Below, piece after piece: positions 37,728 through 48,682 of a stretch of DNA of 64,000 bases. This DNA comes from Blastococcus sp. HT6-30 (GTDB lineage Bacteria; Actinomycetota; Actinomycetes; Mycobacteriales; Geodermatophilaceae): the NCBI RefSeq assembly GCF_039729015.1, contig NZ_CP155792.1, positions 2,996,001 to 3,060,000 on the forward strand. The letters are read 5' to 3'. The notes beneath the pieces are model-generated. The model did not search any database. It was given only the letters and a program-made list of their open reading frames with translations, and was not told the origin of the DNA. Every line of letters begins with the position of its first letter. The first letter of the stretch is position 1. The position numbers and the translations under genes were made by a program.

Positions 37728-39685
37728 GCCTGAACTCCTTCGAGACCCAGCTCGGCGTGCACCGTCCGCAGCGCCGCGAGTGCGTCGCACCCGGCGAAGA
37801 CGTAGCCGTCGACCCCGTCCACGGCGAGGTCCGGCTTGCCGGCCAGCCACACCTGCGTGGCGCCGGCCGCCCTGAGCTCCCGGGCGAGGCCCGCGGCGTG
37901 CCCGGCGTAGTCCTTGTCGGTGCCGCAGATGCAGGCCACCGTCGTGCCCGCGTCGGCGAACCCGCCCGCGCCGTCCCCGGCCGGCGTCGCCAGGCCACCG
38001 GCCTGGAACAGGTTGCCGGCGAACGTCGCGCGGGCGGTGTGCCGCGCGATCGGGCCGATCGTGGCGAGGTAGACCGCGGGCCGCTCCCCGCTCCGCGACG
38101 ACATGGCGGCGTCGGCGGCGTCGCGCAGCGCCTCGAACTCCTGCGCCGCGCGGACCCGCGGCAGACCGCCGGTGGCGGGCAGGATCTCCGCCGCCGGCTG
38201 CCGCTCGGGCAGCTTCTCGGTCAGGTTGGGGAACTCGCTCACGCCGGTGATCGCGTCGGCGCGGGTGGCCAGCCGCTTCGCGCGGGCGTCCCACGCCTGG
38301 GCGATGCGGTTCCGCACCAGGCCGGAGGCCAGTGCCGCGGACAGCCCGCCGGCCCGCTCGATCTCGGTGAACCAGTCCCACGCCGCGCGGGCCAGGTCGT
38401 CGGTGAGCGACTCCACGTACCAGGAGCCGCCGGCCGGGTCGAGGACGCGGGCGAGGTGCCCCTCCTCCACCAGCAGGCTCTGGGTGTTGCGCGCGATCCG
38501 GCGGGAGAAGGCGTCGGGCAGCCCGAGCGCGGCGTCGAACGGCTGCACCGTGACGGCGTCCGCGCCGCCCACGCCCGCGGCGAAGCAGGCGACGGTCGTG
38601 CGCAGCATGTTCACCCACGGGTCGCGCCTCGTCGTCATCACCGACGAGGTGACGGCGTGCTGGCGCTGGCCGCGCACCTCCGCCGAGGCGCCGCTGACCT
38701 CGCCGACCCGGTCCCACAGCCGGCGGGCCGCGCGCAGCGCCGCGATGGTCGTGAACTGGTCGGCGCTGGCCGAGTAGCGGAACTCCAGCGCGGCGGCCGC
38801 CTCGTCGACCGACAGACCGGCCTCGGTCAGCGCCCGCAGGTACGCCACCCCGGCGGCCAGCGAGCAGCCGAGCTCCTCGACCACCGACGCCCCGGCGTCG
38901 TGGAACACGGTGCCGTCGACGACGACGGTCCGCAGGCCGACGTGCGCCGCCGCACGGCGGGCGACCCCGGCCAGCCCGGAAAGATCCTGCTCCTCACCGG
39001 AGGCGGCCTGGACGCCGAGCGGGTCCAGGCCCAGCGAGCCGCCGGGGGCCAGGTCGGTGCGCCCCTCGACCAGCGCGAGGAACGCCTCGGCCGCCGCGAG
39101 CCCGCCCTGGACGCCGACCGGTGCCAGGTCGAGGTAGACGTCGGCGAGGACGTCCCCGAGGGACGCCGCAGGGATCGCGCCGTCCCCGACCACCAGCCAC
39201 AGGGAGGTGACGCCGTTCTCCAGGTCGGCGGCGATCGCCTCCCGGGTCACGGCGACGTCGGGGTGCGCGTGCCGCTGCCGGACGTCCCATCCGCCGGGCG
39301 CGCCGCCCTCGGCCCCACCGGCGGCGGTGACCTCGGCCGATCCGGCCGGGCCTCCGGACGGGCGGGCACCGCGGACGAACGGCGGCAGTCCGGGGACGCC
39401 GACGGCGGTCGGGAGGTCGCCGGCGTCCCCGGCGGTGTACAGGGGGGCGACCGTGACGCCGGGGGCGACCGGGCGGCGCAGCGCGTCCTCGACCGGGTCG
39501 GGGAGGCTCTCGCGGCCGGCCTTGCGAAGCACGCCGGCGACGAGGTCGCGCCACTGGTCGCGGGTCACCGCGTCGAACTCGCCCGCGAGCGCCAGGGCCT
39601 CGGGCACCTCGTGCTCGGCCGGTACCTCGGCGTCGGCCGGTGCGCTTCCCTGACCGCTGCTGGTCTGCTGGTCGGTGGAACTCAT
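37724..39685 (-). CDS. mutA: Methylmalonyl-CoA mutase small (beta) subunit
   Basis: 653 residues. It resembles the large subunit over the barrel ([60 protein letters not shown]) but its C-terminal B12-like domain lacks DxHxxG, as normal for the non-catalytic subunit. The N-terminus has a Ser/Gln/Glu-rich extension. ATG 39685 overlaps the stop of the M20 hydrolase gene (ATGA). Confidence 0.94.
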
Positions 39686-40971
39686 CCTCGGTGGGTCTCC
39701 TCGACGGTGGGCCTGGCTGCAGTGTCTCCGGGCGCCGGTCGGCGCGTGCGAGGGGGTGTTGTCGGACCCGTGGGGGACGGTTCCGCGTCGGCCTCGAGGG
39801 CGAGCAGTGCGGTCCGGGCCAGCAGCCGCACGCCGACGCCGATCGCCCGCTCGTCGACGTCGAAGGTGCCGCGGTGCAGGTCGAGGGGGGCGCCGCCCCC
39901 GTGCGTGCCCAGCCGGGCCAGCGCGATCGGCATGACGTCGGCGAACCAGCCGAAGTCCTCTCCGCCCATGCTCTGCGGCGAGAGGACCAGGTTCTCGGCG
40001 CCCACGCTGCCCAGCGCGGCCGACCGCAGGAGCGCCACCGAGCGGGGGTCGTTGACCACCGGCGGCACACCCCGGATGTAGTCGACGCCGACGTCGGCGC
40101 CCGTCGTCGCGGCCACCCGCGCCACGAGGGAGCGCAGCAGGTCCTCGGCTCCCTTCCACGCGTCGCGGTCGAGCACCCGCACCGTGCCGCGCAGCGTGCC
40201 GCGCTGGGGGATGGCGTTGGCGGCGACACCCGCGTTCACCGCGCCCCAGACCAGCGACATCCCGACGCGGGGGTCGACCTGCCGGGAGAGCAGCGAGGGC
40301 AGGTCGGTGATCAGCCGGCCGAGTGCGTCGACCAGGTCGACGGTGAGCTGCGGGCGGGCCGTGTGCCCCCCGGGGCCGGTGAGCGTGACGTCCATGCGGT
40401 CGCACGCGGCGGTGATGGGGCCGGTGCGCAGGCCGACCTTTCCGGCCGGCACCGACGGGTCGCAGTGCAGGGCGAAGGCGCGCGAGGCGCCGTCGAGGAC
40501 GCCGGAGGCGACCACCTCGGTGGCGCCGCCGGGCACCGTCTCCTCCGCGGGCTGGAAGACGCACCGCACCCGGCCCGGGAAGCCATCGAGGCCGGCGAGC
40601 GCCAGCGCGACGCCCAGGACGACGGTGGTGTGCACGTCGTGGCCGCAGGCGTGGCAGAGCCCGTCGCGGGTGGAGGCGTAGGGAACGTCCTTCAGGTCGG
40701 CCAGCGGCAGGGCGTCGATGTCGGCGCGCAGCACGACGACCGGCCCCTCGGCGTCGCCGACCTCGCAGACCAGGCCCGTGCCGGTGGGCAGCCGGCGCGG
40801 GCGGAGACCGGCCGCGCGCAGCCGCTGCTCGATGAACGACGTCGTCTCGAACTCGGCGAACGCCAGCTCCGGATGGGCGTGCAGGTGCCGCCGCACCGAT
40901 ACGAGTTCGGGGTGGTGCACCCCGACCCAGTCGTCGACGGCCGCGGTCAGCTTCTCGACGACCGGGGTCAT
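39682..40971 (-). CDS. M20 family amidohydrolase (AmiB1-like)
   Basis: 429 residues. Metal ligands are visible in the order HLHAHPEL, CGHDVHT, QPAEE, LHCDP and SMGGEDFGWF, typical of M20D N-acyl-amino-acid hydrolases and indole-acetyl-amide hydrolases. A Pro/Thr-rich C-terminal tail is added. Mycobacterial amiB1 also lies near deoD and pmmB, so synteny supports the assignment. Overlaps both neighbours by ATGA, so it belongs to the ybdK-hydrolase-mutAB-meaB operon. Substrate unknown. Confidence 0.88.
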   Translation of the reverse strand: MTPVVEKLTAAVDDWVGVHHPELVSVRRHLHAHPELAFAEFETTSFIEQRLRAAGLRPRRLPTGTGLVCEVGDAEGPVVVLRADIDALPLADLKDVPYASTRDGLCHACGHDVHTTVVLGVALALAGLDGFPGRVRCVFQPAEETVPGGATEVVASGVLDGASRAFALHCDPSVPAGKVGLRTGPITAACDRMDVTLTGPGGHTARPQLTVDLVDALGRLITDLPSLLSRQVDPRVGMSLVWGAVNAGVAANAIPQRGTLRGTVRVLDRDAWKGAEDLLRSLVARVAATTGADVGVDYIRGVPPVVNDPRSVALLRSAALGSVGAENLVLSPQSMGGEDFGWFADVMPIALARLGTHGGGAPLDLHRGTFDVDERAIGVGVRLLARTALLALEADAEPSPTGPTTPPRTRRPAPGDTAARPTVEETHRG

Positions 40972-42173
40972 GCGGCGTGCCCGCCCGCGCACTCCGCCGG
41001 TCCGGGCACCGGGCCGTCGGGGCTGCCCGCGGGACCGCTGGCCGGGAGGCCGTCGCGCAGCTCGGCGACCAGGCTGTCGACGACGGGCACGAGTTCGCCG
41101 TCGTGTTCCAGCGCCACCGCGCGCTGCCGCTGGTAGGAGGCGCCGACCTCCAGGATGCGCAGCACGTCGGCCAGCTCGCCCTCGCACTCCAGCCGCTTCG
41201 CGGTGGGCATCAGCTCCTCCACCAGCTCGGCGATAGCCTCGCGCACCGGGCGGACGGCGTAGTGCTCGTCGACCACGATCTCGGCGTCGAGGCCGTAACG
41301 GGACGCCCGCCACTTGTTCTCGCGGACCACCCACTCCTCGGGGCGGGGCAGGGTGTAACCGCGGTCGAGCTGGGTGTCGAACTGCTCGACCAGGCACTGC
41401 GCGAGCGCGGCGACCGCGCCGACCTCGTCGAGGGTGGGCAGCCCGTCGCAGATGCGGAGCTCGACGGTGCCGAAGTCGGGGTGCGGCCGGATGTCCCACC
41501 ACACCTCGCGGACGCTCTCGATGCTCCCGGTGGAGATCAGCGTCTCCATGTACTCCTCGAACTCGTTCCAGTCGGCGAGCTGGAAGGGCAGCCCGGCCGT
41601 GGGCATGCCCTCGAAGACCTTGGTGCGGGCCGAGGCCAGGCCGGTGTCGCAGCCGACCCAGAACGGCGAGGACGACGACAGCGCCAGGAAGTGCGGCACG
41701 TACTGGCACAGCGCGTTGACGATCGGGATGACCTTCTCCGGCGCCCGGACGCCGACGTGCACGTGGACGCCGAAGATCTGCATCCGCCGGGCCAGCCACT
41801 GCATGCGCTCGACGAGCTGGTGGTAGCGCTCCTTGGGGGAGATCTCCTGGGTCTGCCAGTCGGTGAACGGGTGGGTGCCGGCGCAGAGCAGCCCGAGCCC
41901 GCGCTCGTCGGCGGCGGCCACGACCTCGGCGAGGGTGCCGGCGAGGTCGGCCTTCGCCTCGCTCACGGTGGTGCAGACGCCGGTGATGATCTCGACGGTC
42001 GACTGCAGCAGCTCGTGCTTGGCCTTGGGGTGCTCCTCGGCGCCCTCGGGGCGGAGCGCCTCCAGGATCTCGACGGCGCCGGGCGACAGCTCGCGCGTCC
42101 GCCGGTCGACGAGCTGCAGCTCCCACTCCACACCGAGGCTGGCGCGCTCCGAGCTACGGAAGGGGATCTCCAC
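40968..42173 (-). CDS. Carboxylate-amine ligase, GCS2/YbdK family
   Basis: 401 residues. Family features are LGVEWELQLVDRRTREL, THPFTDWQ, the HVHVGV strand and RPHPDFGTVELRICDGLPT. YbdK-type enzymes resemble glutamate-cysteine ligase 2 and form gamma-glutamyl-type amides. The GTG at 42173 is chosen because TAGACT (42186-42181) lies seven bases upstream, so the mRNA would be leaderless; an in-frame start 66 bp upstream overlaps that box. First gene of the five-gene operon ending in meaB. Confidence 0.88.
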   Translation of the reverse strand: MEIPFRSSERASLGVEWELQLVDRRTRELSPGAVEILEALRPEGAEEHPKAKHELLQSTVEIITGVCTTVSEAKADLAGTLAEVVAAADERGLGLLCAGTHPFTDWQTQEISPKERYHQLVERMQWLARRMQIFGVHVHVGVRAPEKVIPIVNALCQYVPHFLALSSSSPFWVGCDTGLASARTKVFEGMPTAGLPFQLADWNEFEEYMETLISTGSIESVREVWWDIRPHPDFGTVELRICDGLPTLDEVGAVAALAQCLVEQFDTQLDRGYTLPRPEEWVVRENKWRASRYGLDAEIVVDEHYAVRPVREAIAELVEELMPTAKRLECEGELADVLRILEVGASYQRQRAVALEHDGELVPVVDSLVAELRDGLPASGPAGSPDGPVPGPAECAGGHAA

Positions 42174-42304
42174 CTCCGGGAGTCTAGGGACGATGCCCCC
42201 GGCCCACCGCCCGAGGCGGCGGCCGGCGGGCACGATCACCCGGGCCGTCGGCCCGGCCGAGCAGCCGGGGGTCCTCCGCCGGGCTCCTGCGTTAGCGTCC
42301 CTGC
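42174..42304. promoter_or_regulatory. Divergent leaderless promoters of ybdK-like gene and deoD
   Basis: Leftward TAGACT (42186-42181) sits seven bases before GTG 42173. Rightward TAGCGT (42293-42298) sits six bases before GTG 42305. The 94 bp between the two boxes must contain both -35 regions and any operator; no clear palindrome was found. Confidence 0.55.
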
Positions 42305-43114
42305 GTGAGCGAGCTCCCCGGAACCGACCCCACCGCCCTGGCCACCCAGGCGGCCGAGGCCCTGACCACCGCGCTCGGCGGCGAGCACGACGCCGCCGTC
42401 GTCATGGGCTCGGGCTGGGCCCCCGCGGCCGATGCGTTCGGCGAGGCCGCGGGCTCCGTGTCGATCGGCGACCTCCCCGGCTTCACGGCCCCGACCGTGG
42501 TCGGGCACGGCGGCGAAATCCGCTCGGTGCGGGTCGGGGACCGCAAGGTGCTGGTCTTCCTGGGCCGCACCCACTACTACGAGGGCCGCGGGGTCGAGCC
42601 GGTCGTCCACGGCGTGCGCACGGCGGCGGCCGCGGGCGTGCGGACGGTGCTGCTGACCAACGCGGCCGGCGGGCTGGCGCCCGACCACCGGGTGGGCCAG
42701 GCGGTCGTGATCTCCGACCACCTCAACCTCACCGCCCGCTCGCCCCTGGTGGGCGCGGACTTCGTCGACCTCACCGACCTCTACTCCGCCCGCCTGCGGG
42801 AGCTGGCCCGGCAGCTGGACCCCTCGCTGGTCGAGGGCGTGTACGCCCAGCTCCCCGGCCCGCACTTCGAGACGCCGGCCGAGATCCGCATGCTGCGCAC
42901 GCTCGGCGCGGACCTGGTCGGCATGTCCACCGCGCTGGAGGCCATCGCGGCCCGCGCGGCCGGCGTGGAGGTGTTCGGCCTCTCGATGGTCACCAACGCC
43001 GCGGCCGGCATCACCGGCGAGGCGCTGGACCACCAGGAGGTCCTCGCGGCGGGCAAGGCTGCGGCGGGTCGGCTGGGCACGTTCCTGGTCGAGCTGATCG
43101 GGCAGCTCCCGTGA
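42305..43114 (+). CDS. deoD: Purine nucleoside phosphorylase
   Basis: 269 residues, trimeric-type PNP that splits purine (deoxy)nucleosides with phosphate to base and (deoxy)ribose-1-phosphate. Hallmarks are VVMGSGWAP, the phosphate His in [27 protein letters not shown] and the MST plus SMVTNAAAG segments. Leaderless start (see upstream boxes). Followed directly by an epimerase-like gene and a phosphosugar mutase, as deoD-pmmB in mycobacteria. Confidence 0.94.
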   Translation: MSELPGTDPTALATQAAEALTTALGGEHDAAVVMGSGWAPAADAFGEAAGSVSIGDLPGFTAPTVVGHGGEIRSVRVGDRKVLVFLGRTHYYEGRGVEPVVHGVRTAAAAGVRTVLLTNAAGGLAPDHRVGQAVVISDHLNLTARSPLVGADFVDLTDLYSARLRELARQLDPSLVEGVYAQLPGPHFETPAEIRMLRTLGADLVGMSTALEAIAARAAGVEVFGLSMVTNAAAGITGEALDHQEVLAAGKAAAGRLGTFLVELIGQLP

Positions 43115-43941
43115 GCGGCGCGGCCTTGGGTCCCGTGCTGGTCACCGGCGCCGCCGGCCGGATCGGCACCGTGCTGCGCGCCGGGCTGCCCGAGCGCGGC
43201 TGGGCCCTGCGCTCGCTCGACGTCGTGGCCGTGCCGGAGCCGCGACCGGGTGAGGAGCACCTGGTCGCCGACGTCACCGACCTCGCGGCGACGACCGAGG
43301 CGGCCCGGGGCGCCTCGGCGGTCGTCCACCTGGCCGGCATCGCCGGCGAGTCGACGTGGGCGGCGATCTCGCACGCCAACATCGGCGGCACGTACGTCGC
43401 GCTGGAGGCAGCCCGGCAGGCCGGCGTCCCCCGCGTGGTCCTGGCCAGCAGCAACCACGCCACCGGCTACACCGAGCGACCGTCGGACGGGCTGCTGCGC
43501 GAGGTGGACGCGCCGCCGCGACCGGACACCTACTACGGCGTCTCGAAGGTGGCGATGGAGGCGCTGGGCTCGCTCTACGCCGACCGCTACGGCCTCGACG
43601 TCGTCTGCCTGCGCATCGGCAGCGCCTTCGCCGAGCCGACGACGACGCGCCAGCTGTCCACCTGGCTCTCCCCCGCCGACACCGTCTCCCTGGTCGACGC
43701 CGCGCTCTCCGCGCCGTCGCCGGGCTTCTCGGTGGTGTGGGGCGTCTCCGACAACACCCGCCGCTGGTGGGACCTCTCCGCCGCCGAGGCGCTCGGATAC
43801 CGGTCGGCCGACGACGCCGAGCGCTACGCCGCGGCGCTGGTCGAGTCGCGCGGCGAGCCCGACCCGTCCGACCCGGTGCACCACCGCGTGGGCGGCGAGT
43901 ACACGACGCCGGCGTTCGACGCGGAGAACTTCCCGGCATGA
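43111..43941 (+). CDS. NAD-dependent epimerase/dehydratase family, uronate dehydrogenase-like
   Basis: 276 residues of extended SDR type: [15 protein letters not shown] loop, [19 protein letters not shown] and [13 protein letters not shown] (YxxxK). The SSNHATG segment and length resemble uronate dehydrogenases, which oxidise hexuronates to aldarolactones. GTG overlaps the deoD stop and its own stop overlaps the mutase ATG. Its insertion between deoD and the mutase is not found in the mycobacterial order I recall. Substrate unproven. Confidence 0.78.
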   Translation: MSGAALGPVLVTGAAGRIGTVLRAGLPERGWALRSLDVVAVPEPRPGEEHLVADVTDLAATTEAARGASAVVHLAGIAGESTWAAISHANIGGTYVALEAARQAGVPRVVLASSNHATGYTERPSDGLLREVDAPPRPDTYYGVSKVAMEALGSLYADRYGLDVVCLRIGSAFAEPTTTRQLSTWLSPADTVSLVDAALSAPSPGFSVVWGVSDNTRRWWDLSAAEALGYRSADDAERYAAALVESRGEPDPSDPVHHRVGGEYTTPAFDAENFPA

Positions 43942-45569
43942 CCGACGACCTGCTCGCCACCGCCCGGGCCTGGGCCGACGCCGATCCGCACGAGGGCGAC
44001 CGCGCGGAGATCCTCGCCCTGGTCGACGCCGGCGACACCACCGAGCTGGCCCGCCGCTTCGCCGGTCCGCTGACCTTCGGAACGGCGGGGCTGCGCGGAC
44101 CGCTCCGGGCCGGACCGGCCGGGATGAACGCGGCCGTGGTGCTCCGTGCCGCGGCCGGGGTGGGCCGGCACCTGCTGGACACCGGGCACGGCGGCGGAAC
44201 CGTCGTCATCGGCTTCGACGCCCGGCGGAGGTCCGACGAGTTCGCCCGCCTCTCGGCGCAGGTGTTCTCGGGCCTGGGCTTCGAGGTGCAGGTGCTGCCG
44301 CGACCGCTGCCCACCCCGGTGCTGGCGTTCGCCGTCCGGCACCTCGGCGCGGTGGCCGGGGTGATGGTCACCGCCAGCCACAACCCGCCGGACGACAACG
44401 GCTACAAGCTCTACCTGGAGCAGGGCGCCCAGCTGGTGCCACCGGTCGACCGCGCGATCGAGGAGGCCATCGCCGCCGTCGGCCCGGCGCGGGGGATCGC
44501 GCTCACCGGCGGCCACGGGATCCTCGGCGACGACATCCTCACCGAGTACGTGACCGCGGTGGTGCGGGCGCTGGACCCCGAGCGGGTGCCGGCCGCCGAC
44601 CGGGCCGCGCTGACCGTCGCCTACACCGCCATGCACGGGGTGGGCGCGTCGACGACCCGGCTGGCCTTCGCCGCCGCCGGCTTCGCGGAGCCGGCCGGCG
44701 TGCCCGAGCAGGACGCGCCCGATCCGGCGTTCCCGACCGTCTCCTTCCCGAACCCGGAGGAGCCCGGCGCGGTCGACCTGCTGCTGGCCCTGGCCGAGCG
44801 GGTGGGCGCCGACGTCGCGATCGCGCAGGACCCCGACGCCGACCGCTGCTCGGTGGTGTGCGGCGGCCGGCAGCTCACCGGCGACGAGGTCGGGGCGCTG
44901 CTGGCCGACTGGCTGCTGCGCCGCGGCGTGCGGGGGACGTACGCGTCGTCCCTGGTCAGCGGCTCGCTGATGCACGCGATCGCCGAGGCGCACGGCGCGC
45001 CGTCGGAGGAGACCCCGACCGGGTTCAAGTGGATCATGCGGGCCGGCTCCGCTGCGGCCCCGCTGGTGTACGGCTACGAGGAGGCGCTGGGCTACTCGGT
45101 GGCGCCGTCGGTCGTCCGCGACAAGGACGGCATCTCCGCCGCCCTGGCCGTGGCCCTGCTGGCGGCGGAGCTCAAGGCCGCCGGACGCACCCTGCTGGAC
45201 CGGCTGGACGAGCTCGCCGACGAGCACGGGTTGTTCGTCACCGGGCAGCTGTCGGTGCGGGTCGAGGACGTCTCGGTCATCTCCGACGCGATGGCCCGGT
45301 TGCGCTCGGCGCCGCCCGCCGCGCTGCTGGGGCGGCCGGTGGAGTTCGCCGACCTCGCCGAGGGCTCGCCGCCGGTGGACGCCGTCCGGCTGCTCGGTGA
45401 GGGCGTGCGGGTGATCGTCCGGCCCAGCGGCACCGAGCCGAAGCTCAAGGCCTACCTGGAGACGGTCGTCCCGGTGCACGACGACGCCGGCCTGATCGCG
45501 GCCCGCGGGCGCGGGGCCGACGAGCTGGACCAGCTGCGCACGGAGATGTCGGCGGCCCTGGGGCTCTAG
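43938..45569 (+). CDS. pmmB: Phospho-sugar mutase (PmmB-like; possible phosphopentomutase)
   Basis: 543 residues of the alpha-D-phosphohexomutase superfamily. Phosphoserine loop TASHNP (Ser about 147), metal loop DPDADR (about 298-303), sugar loop GYEEALGY and phosphate loop RPSGTEPKLK. Family members of this length and location (deoD-pmmB) may interconvert (deoxy)ribose-1- and 5-phosphate, which fits the nucleoside pathway and the deoC gene downstream, but hexose activity is equally possible. Overlaps the previous gene by ATGA. Ends 103 bp before a convergent gene. Confidence 0.9.
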   Translation: MTDDLLATARAWADADPHEGDRAEILALVDAGDTTELARRFAGPLTFGTAGLRGPLRAGPAGMNAAVVLRAAAGVGRHLLDTGHGGGTVVIGFDARRRSDEFARLSAQVFSGLGFEVQVLPRPLPTPVLAFAVRHLGAVAGVMVTASHNPPDDNGYKLYLEQGAQLVPPVDRAIEEAIAAVGPARGIALTGGHGILGDDILTEYVTAVVRALDPERVPAADRAALTVAYTAMHGVGASTTRLAFAAAGFAEPAGVPEQDAPDPAFPTVSFPNPEEPGAVDLLLALAERVGADVAIAQDPDADRCSVVCGGRQLTGDEVGALLADWLLRRGVRGTYASSLVSGSLMHAIAEAHGAPSEETPTGFKWIMRAGSAAAPLVYGYEEALGYSVAPSVVRDKDGISAALAVALLAAELKAAGRTLLDRLDELADEHGLFVTGQLSVRVEDVSVISDAMARLRSAPPAALLGRPVEFADLAEGSPPVDAVRLLGEGVRVIVRPSGTEPKLKAYLETVVPVHDDAGLIAARGRGADELDQLRTEMSAALGL

Positions 45570-45672
45570 GGCGCTCGCGGCGCCTCCGCAGACCTGTCCC
45601 GCCGTCGCATCCGGCCGGTCGGGTGGTGCCGGTCCATCGGCCCGGTCCGCCGCCGCGTCGCCGGGACGGTCA

Positions 45673-46560
45673 TCACCCCACGGGCTCGCGGCAACCCGAG
45701 TCCAGTGCACGGGCCGCCGTCGCCAGGACGGCGACGACGTCCCGGCCGAAACCGACGTCGCAGGGGTGGGTGCCACCGGCGACCGCCGCCGCGCCCAGTT
45801 CGCCCACCGCCACCTGGAAGGCGTCCACCGGGGCGTCGACGTCCGGGAGGACCACCAGCCGGCCGGCGTCGCCGTGCACGTAGAACTCGGTGCCGGTCGA
45901 CATGGGTGCGACGGTGTGCGACAGCGTCACCGTCGAGGCCGCCCCCGAATCGTGGGTGAGCACCAGGTGCACGGTGTCCCGCAGGCCGGCACCAGCCTGG
46001 ACGGCGACGACCGGCCCGAGCGCGGGCACGAGCAGCGACAGCGCGTGCGGGCCGATGTCCCACAGCGCCCCGTGCTCCTGCCGCCAGGGCGACGCCGCGA
46101 AGGGGCTGCCGGCCAGCGAGGAGAGCCACGAGCCGGAGCCACCGGCCAGGCGGGTGCGGGCGGCCTGGGTCAACCAGGTGGACGTGGCCGCCTGGAAGCG
46201 GAAGGTGAAGAACACGACCGAGGCGACGCCGGAACCGCGCACGGCCTCGACCACGCGGTCGGCGCCGGCCACGTCCAGCGCGATCGGCTTCTCGAGCAGC
46301 AGGTGCTTGCCCGCCTCGGCGGCGCGCACCGCGAGCGGCGCCTGGACGTCCGGCGGGAGGGCGATCGCCACGGCGTCGACGCGGGCCAGCAGCGCGTCCA
46401 CGTCGTGGTAGCCGGGGACCTCGAACTCCGCGCCCAGCGCCTTGGCCTTGGCGAGGTCGCGGCCCCACACGCCCACCAGCTCGGCGGACGGGTGCTCGGC
46501 GAGCGCGGTCGCGTGGACGGCGCGGGCCCAGTGGCCGGTGCCCAGCACCCCGAAGCGCAT
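45673..46560 (-). CDS. Gfo/Idh/MocA family oxidoreductase
   Basis: 295 residues. Rossmann start FGVLGTGHWARAVHATAL, the conserved GKHLLLEKPIAL (Lys-Pro of the active site) and HGALWDIGPHALSLL in the C-terminal domain. These enzymes oxidise or reduce sugars and related polyols with NAD(P). It begins only two bases after the upp stop and is probably cotranscribed with it. Substrate unknown. Confidence 0.88.
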   Translation of the reverse strand: MRFGVLGTGHWARAVHATALAEHPSAELVGVWGRDLAKAKALGAEFEVPGYHDVDALLARVDAVAIALPPDVQAPLAVRAAEAGKHLLLEKPIALDVAGADRVVEAVRGSGVASVVFFTFRFQAATSTWLTQAARTRLAGGSGSWLSSLAGSPFAASPWRQEHGALWDIGPHALSLLVPALGPVVAVQAGAGLRDTVHLVLTHDSGAASTVTLSHTVAPMSTGTEFYVHGDAGRLVVLPDVDAPVDAFQVAVGELGAAAVAGGTHPCDVGFGRDVVAVLATAARALDSGCREPVG

Positions 46561-46562
46561 GG

Positions 46563-47186
46563 TCAGACCGAGCCGAACTGGCGGTCGCCGGCGTCGCCGA
46601 GCCCCGGGACGATGTAGGCCTTCTCGTCGAGCCCCTCGTCGATGCTGGCGGTGAAGACCCGCAGCGGCAGGCCGCTCCCCTCCAGGCGGCGGATGCCGTC
46701 CGGCGCCGCGAGCGCGCAGAGCACGGTGATCGACGTCGTCCCGCGGGCGACGAGCAGCTCGCAGCAGTGCACCAGCGACCCGCCGGTGGCCAGCATCGGG
46801 TCGAGGACGAAGACGTCCCGCCCGACCAGCGTCTCCGGCAGCGAGGCCATGTATGCCTCGGGCTGGAACGTCTCCTCGTTGCGGGCCAGGCCGACGAAGC
46901 CCATCTGCGACTCGGGCAGCATCCCGTGCGCGGTGTCGGCCATGCCCAGCCCCGCCCGCAGCACGGGCACGATCAGCGGGGGCGCGGCCAGCCGGTAGCC
47001 CGTCGTCGTCGTGACCGGGGTGGTGATCTCCTGCTCGGCCACCTCGAGGTCACGGGTGGCCTCGTAGACGAGCATCTGCGTGAGCTCGCGCAGGGCGGCC
47101 CGGAACATGGCGTTGTCCGTGCGCTCGTCCCGCATGCGGGTCAGGCGGGCACGGGCCAACGGGTGGTCGACGACGGTCAGCTGCAC
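46563..47186 (-). CDS. upp: Uracil phosphoribosyltransferase
   Basis: 207 residues. It converts uracil and PRPP to UMP. The start [19 protein letters not shown], the ITTPV segment, PVLRAGLGM, and the PRPP loop [10 protein letters not shown] are all typical. Uracil released by deoA-type phosphorolysis can be salvaged here. TACGGT (47199-47194) lies seven bases before GTG 47186, so the transcript is probably leaderless. Confidence 0.95.
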   Translation of the reverse strand: MQLTVVDHPLARARLTRMRDERTDNAMFRAALRELTQMLVYEATRDLEVAEQEITTPVTTTTGYRLAAPPLIVPVLRAGLGMADTAHGMLPESQMGFVGLARNEETFQPEAYMASLPETLVGRDVFVLDPMLATGGSLVHCCELLVARGTTSITVLCALAAPDGIRRLEGSGLPLRVFTASIDEGLDEKAYIVPGLGDAGDRQFGSV

Positions 47187-47250
47187 GGGCGACACCGTAT
47201 CGGCCGGAGTGGCGTTGCAACCCGGACGGCCGCCGGGAGGGCACCGACGG

Positions 47251-48507
47251 TCAACCGGCACGGGAGCAGAAGGTGTCTCCGCCGAGGCGGGGAAAGATGA
47301 GGATCTCGGTGCCGTCGGGGCGCCAGGTGCGCCATCGTCCGTCGGGTTGCCGTTCGATCCGGAATCCGTGGTGGACCTTGGTGTGGTGCCGTTCGCACAG
47401 CAGCCCTGAGTTGTCCAGTGAGGTGTCGCCGCCCTCGGCCCAGTGGATCAGGTGGTGGACGTCGCACCAGTGGGACGGGGCGTCGCAGCCGGCGAACACA
47501 CAGCCGCCGTCGCGGGCCTCCACCGCCCGGCGCAGATGGGGTGGCACGACCCGGTGGCTGCGGCCCAGGTCCAGGGGCTGACCTTCGGGGCCGAGCACGA
47601 TGCGGGTGATGGTGCCGTCGCAGGCCAGCCAGCGGGCGCGGGCGGCGGAGATCGTCGCCCCGAAGCCCATCCGCCCCGCGGTCGGGCCCCTCGAAGGGTC
47701 GACCAGGTCGGTCAGGTCCACGCGCACCACCACGTGCGGCTTGACCGTCCGCAGCACCGGCAGGGACCCGGCCGCGAGCTGGTTGTCGGCCAGCTGCACC
47801 AGGGCGTCGGCGGACTGCTGCGCCCGCGTCCGCGTGTCACCCGAGGGGCGGGTGGCCTGCGTGATCGACTCGACCGCGGCCTGCAGCTTCTCCCCGCCGA
47901 CGGCGTCGAGCTCACCGCGCAAGGACACCGATCCGTCGGCGTGCCGCACGATCACCAGCGACCGCTGCTCGGTCGGGTCGGGTTCGGGTCCGTCGGGGTC
48001 CAGCCGGGCCAGGTAGTGGTGCACCACCTGCCGCAGCTCGGCGTAGGGCTGGGTCGCCGCCACCTCCGCCAAGGCCGCAGCCACCCCGGCCACATCGACG
48101 CCCTGCGCCTGCGCGGCGGCCAGGTGCTTCGGCGCCGCGACCGGCGCGACCGCGGCCACCCCCTCCGGCGTCACAACGCCGGCCACCGCCGCGGCAGCGA
48201 CCGCCGGCAGCTCCGCCAGCGCCCGCCCCGAACCCACCAACCGCGACGCCGCAGCCGCCGAGAACCCGGCGTGGCCGCGCAGCCAGGAGGCCATCGTCTT
48301 CAGCCCGTCGTGCTCGGCGGCCTGGGTCAGCTCGCACTCCCGCACCGTGCGCGCCACCTGCGCGGCCAGCCGGTTCGACGCGGTCAGCAGGCCTCCGAGC
48401 CGGTCGAGCAACTCCGGGCCGAACCGGCCCGCCAGGTCCTCGGCGGCCAGGTCGTCCAGCGCGGCCGCCAACCGGCTCACCGCATCGGACCCACCCGTCG
48501 AACGCAT
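47251..48507 (-). CDS. DUF222-HNH endonuclease-like protein
   Basis: 418 residues. The N-terminal DUF222 region is Ala-rich and helical ([36 protein letters not shown]). The C-terminal HNH motif reads [25 protein letters not shown] followed by [12 protein letters not shown], with Cys and His zinc ligands. Such genes are multicopy in actinomycetes and sometimes carry mobile introns or act as homing-type nucleases; their role is uncertain. TATTCT (48519-48514) lies six bases before ATG 48507, a leaderless arrangement. Confidence 0.88.
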   Translation of the reverse strand: MRSTGGSDAVSRLAAALDDLAAEDLAGRFGPELLDRLGGLLTASNRLAAQVARTVRECELTQAAEHDGLKTMASWLRGHAGFSAAAASRLVGSGRALAELPAVAAAAVAGVVTPEGVAAVAPVAAPKHLAAAQAQGVDVAGVAAALAEVAATQPYAELRQVVHHYLARLDPDGPEPDPTEQRSLVIVRHADGSVSLRGELDAVGGEKLQAAVESITQATRPSGDTRTRAQQSADALVQLADNQLAAGSLPVLRTVKPHVVVRVDLTDLVDPSRGPTAGRMGFGATISAARARWLACDGTITRIVLGPEGQPLDLGRSHRVVPPHLRRAVEARDGGCVFAGCDAPSHWCDVHHLIHWAEGGDTSLDNSGLLCERHHTKVHHGFRIERQPDGRWRTWRPDGTEILIFPRLGGDTFCSRAG

Positions 48508-48660
48508 GTACGAAGAATACCGCCGGTCAGTCGCCGACGCAGGACTAATCCCCAGGTGAAAGGACCAGTCCACAGAGCCGCGACCCGGCTTCACCGCAGC
48601 GCGTAGGAGCGCCAGACGTCGTCGGCGGGCGGCGCGGCGCCGCATCCGGACGGTGTCCCT

Positions 48661-48682
48661 CGGGCGGACATCCGACCGCCCG
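48661..48682. promoter_or_regulatory. Inverted repeat upstream of deoC
   Basis: CGGGCGG (48661-48667) and CCGCCCG (48676-48682) form a 7-bp palindrome with an 8-nt spacer. It is flanked by CGGACGG and CCGTCCG-like arms that could extend it. Located about 100 bp before deoC in the divergent region with the HNH gene, it is a candidate operator or mRNA leader structure. Confidence 0.35.
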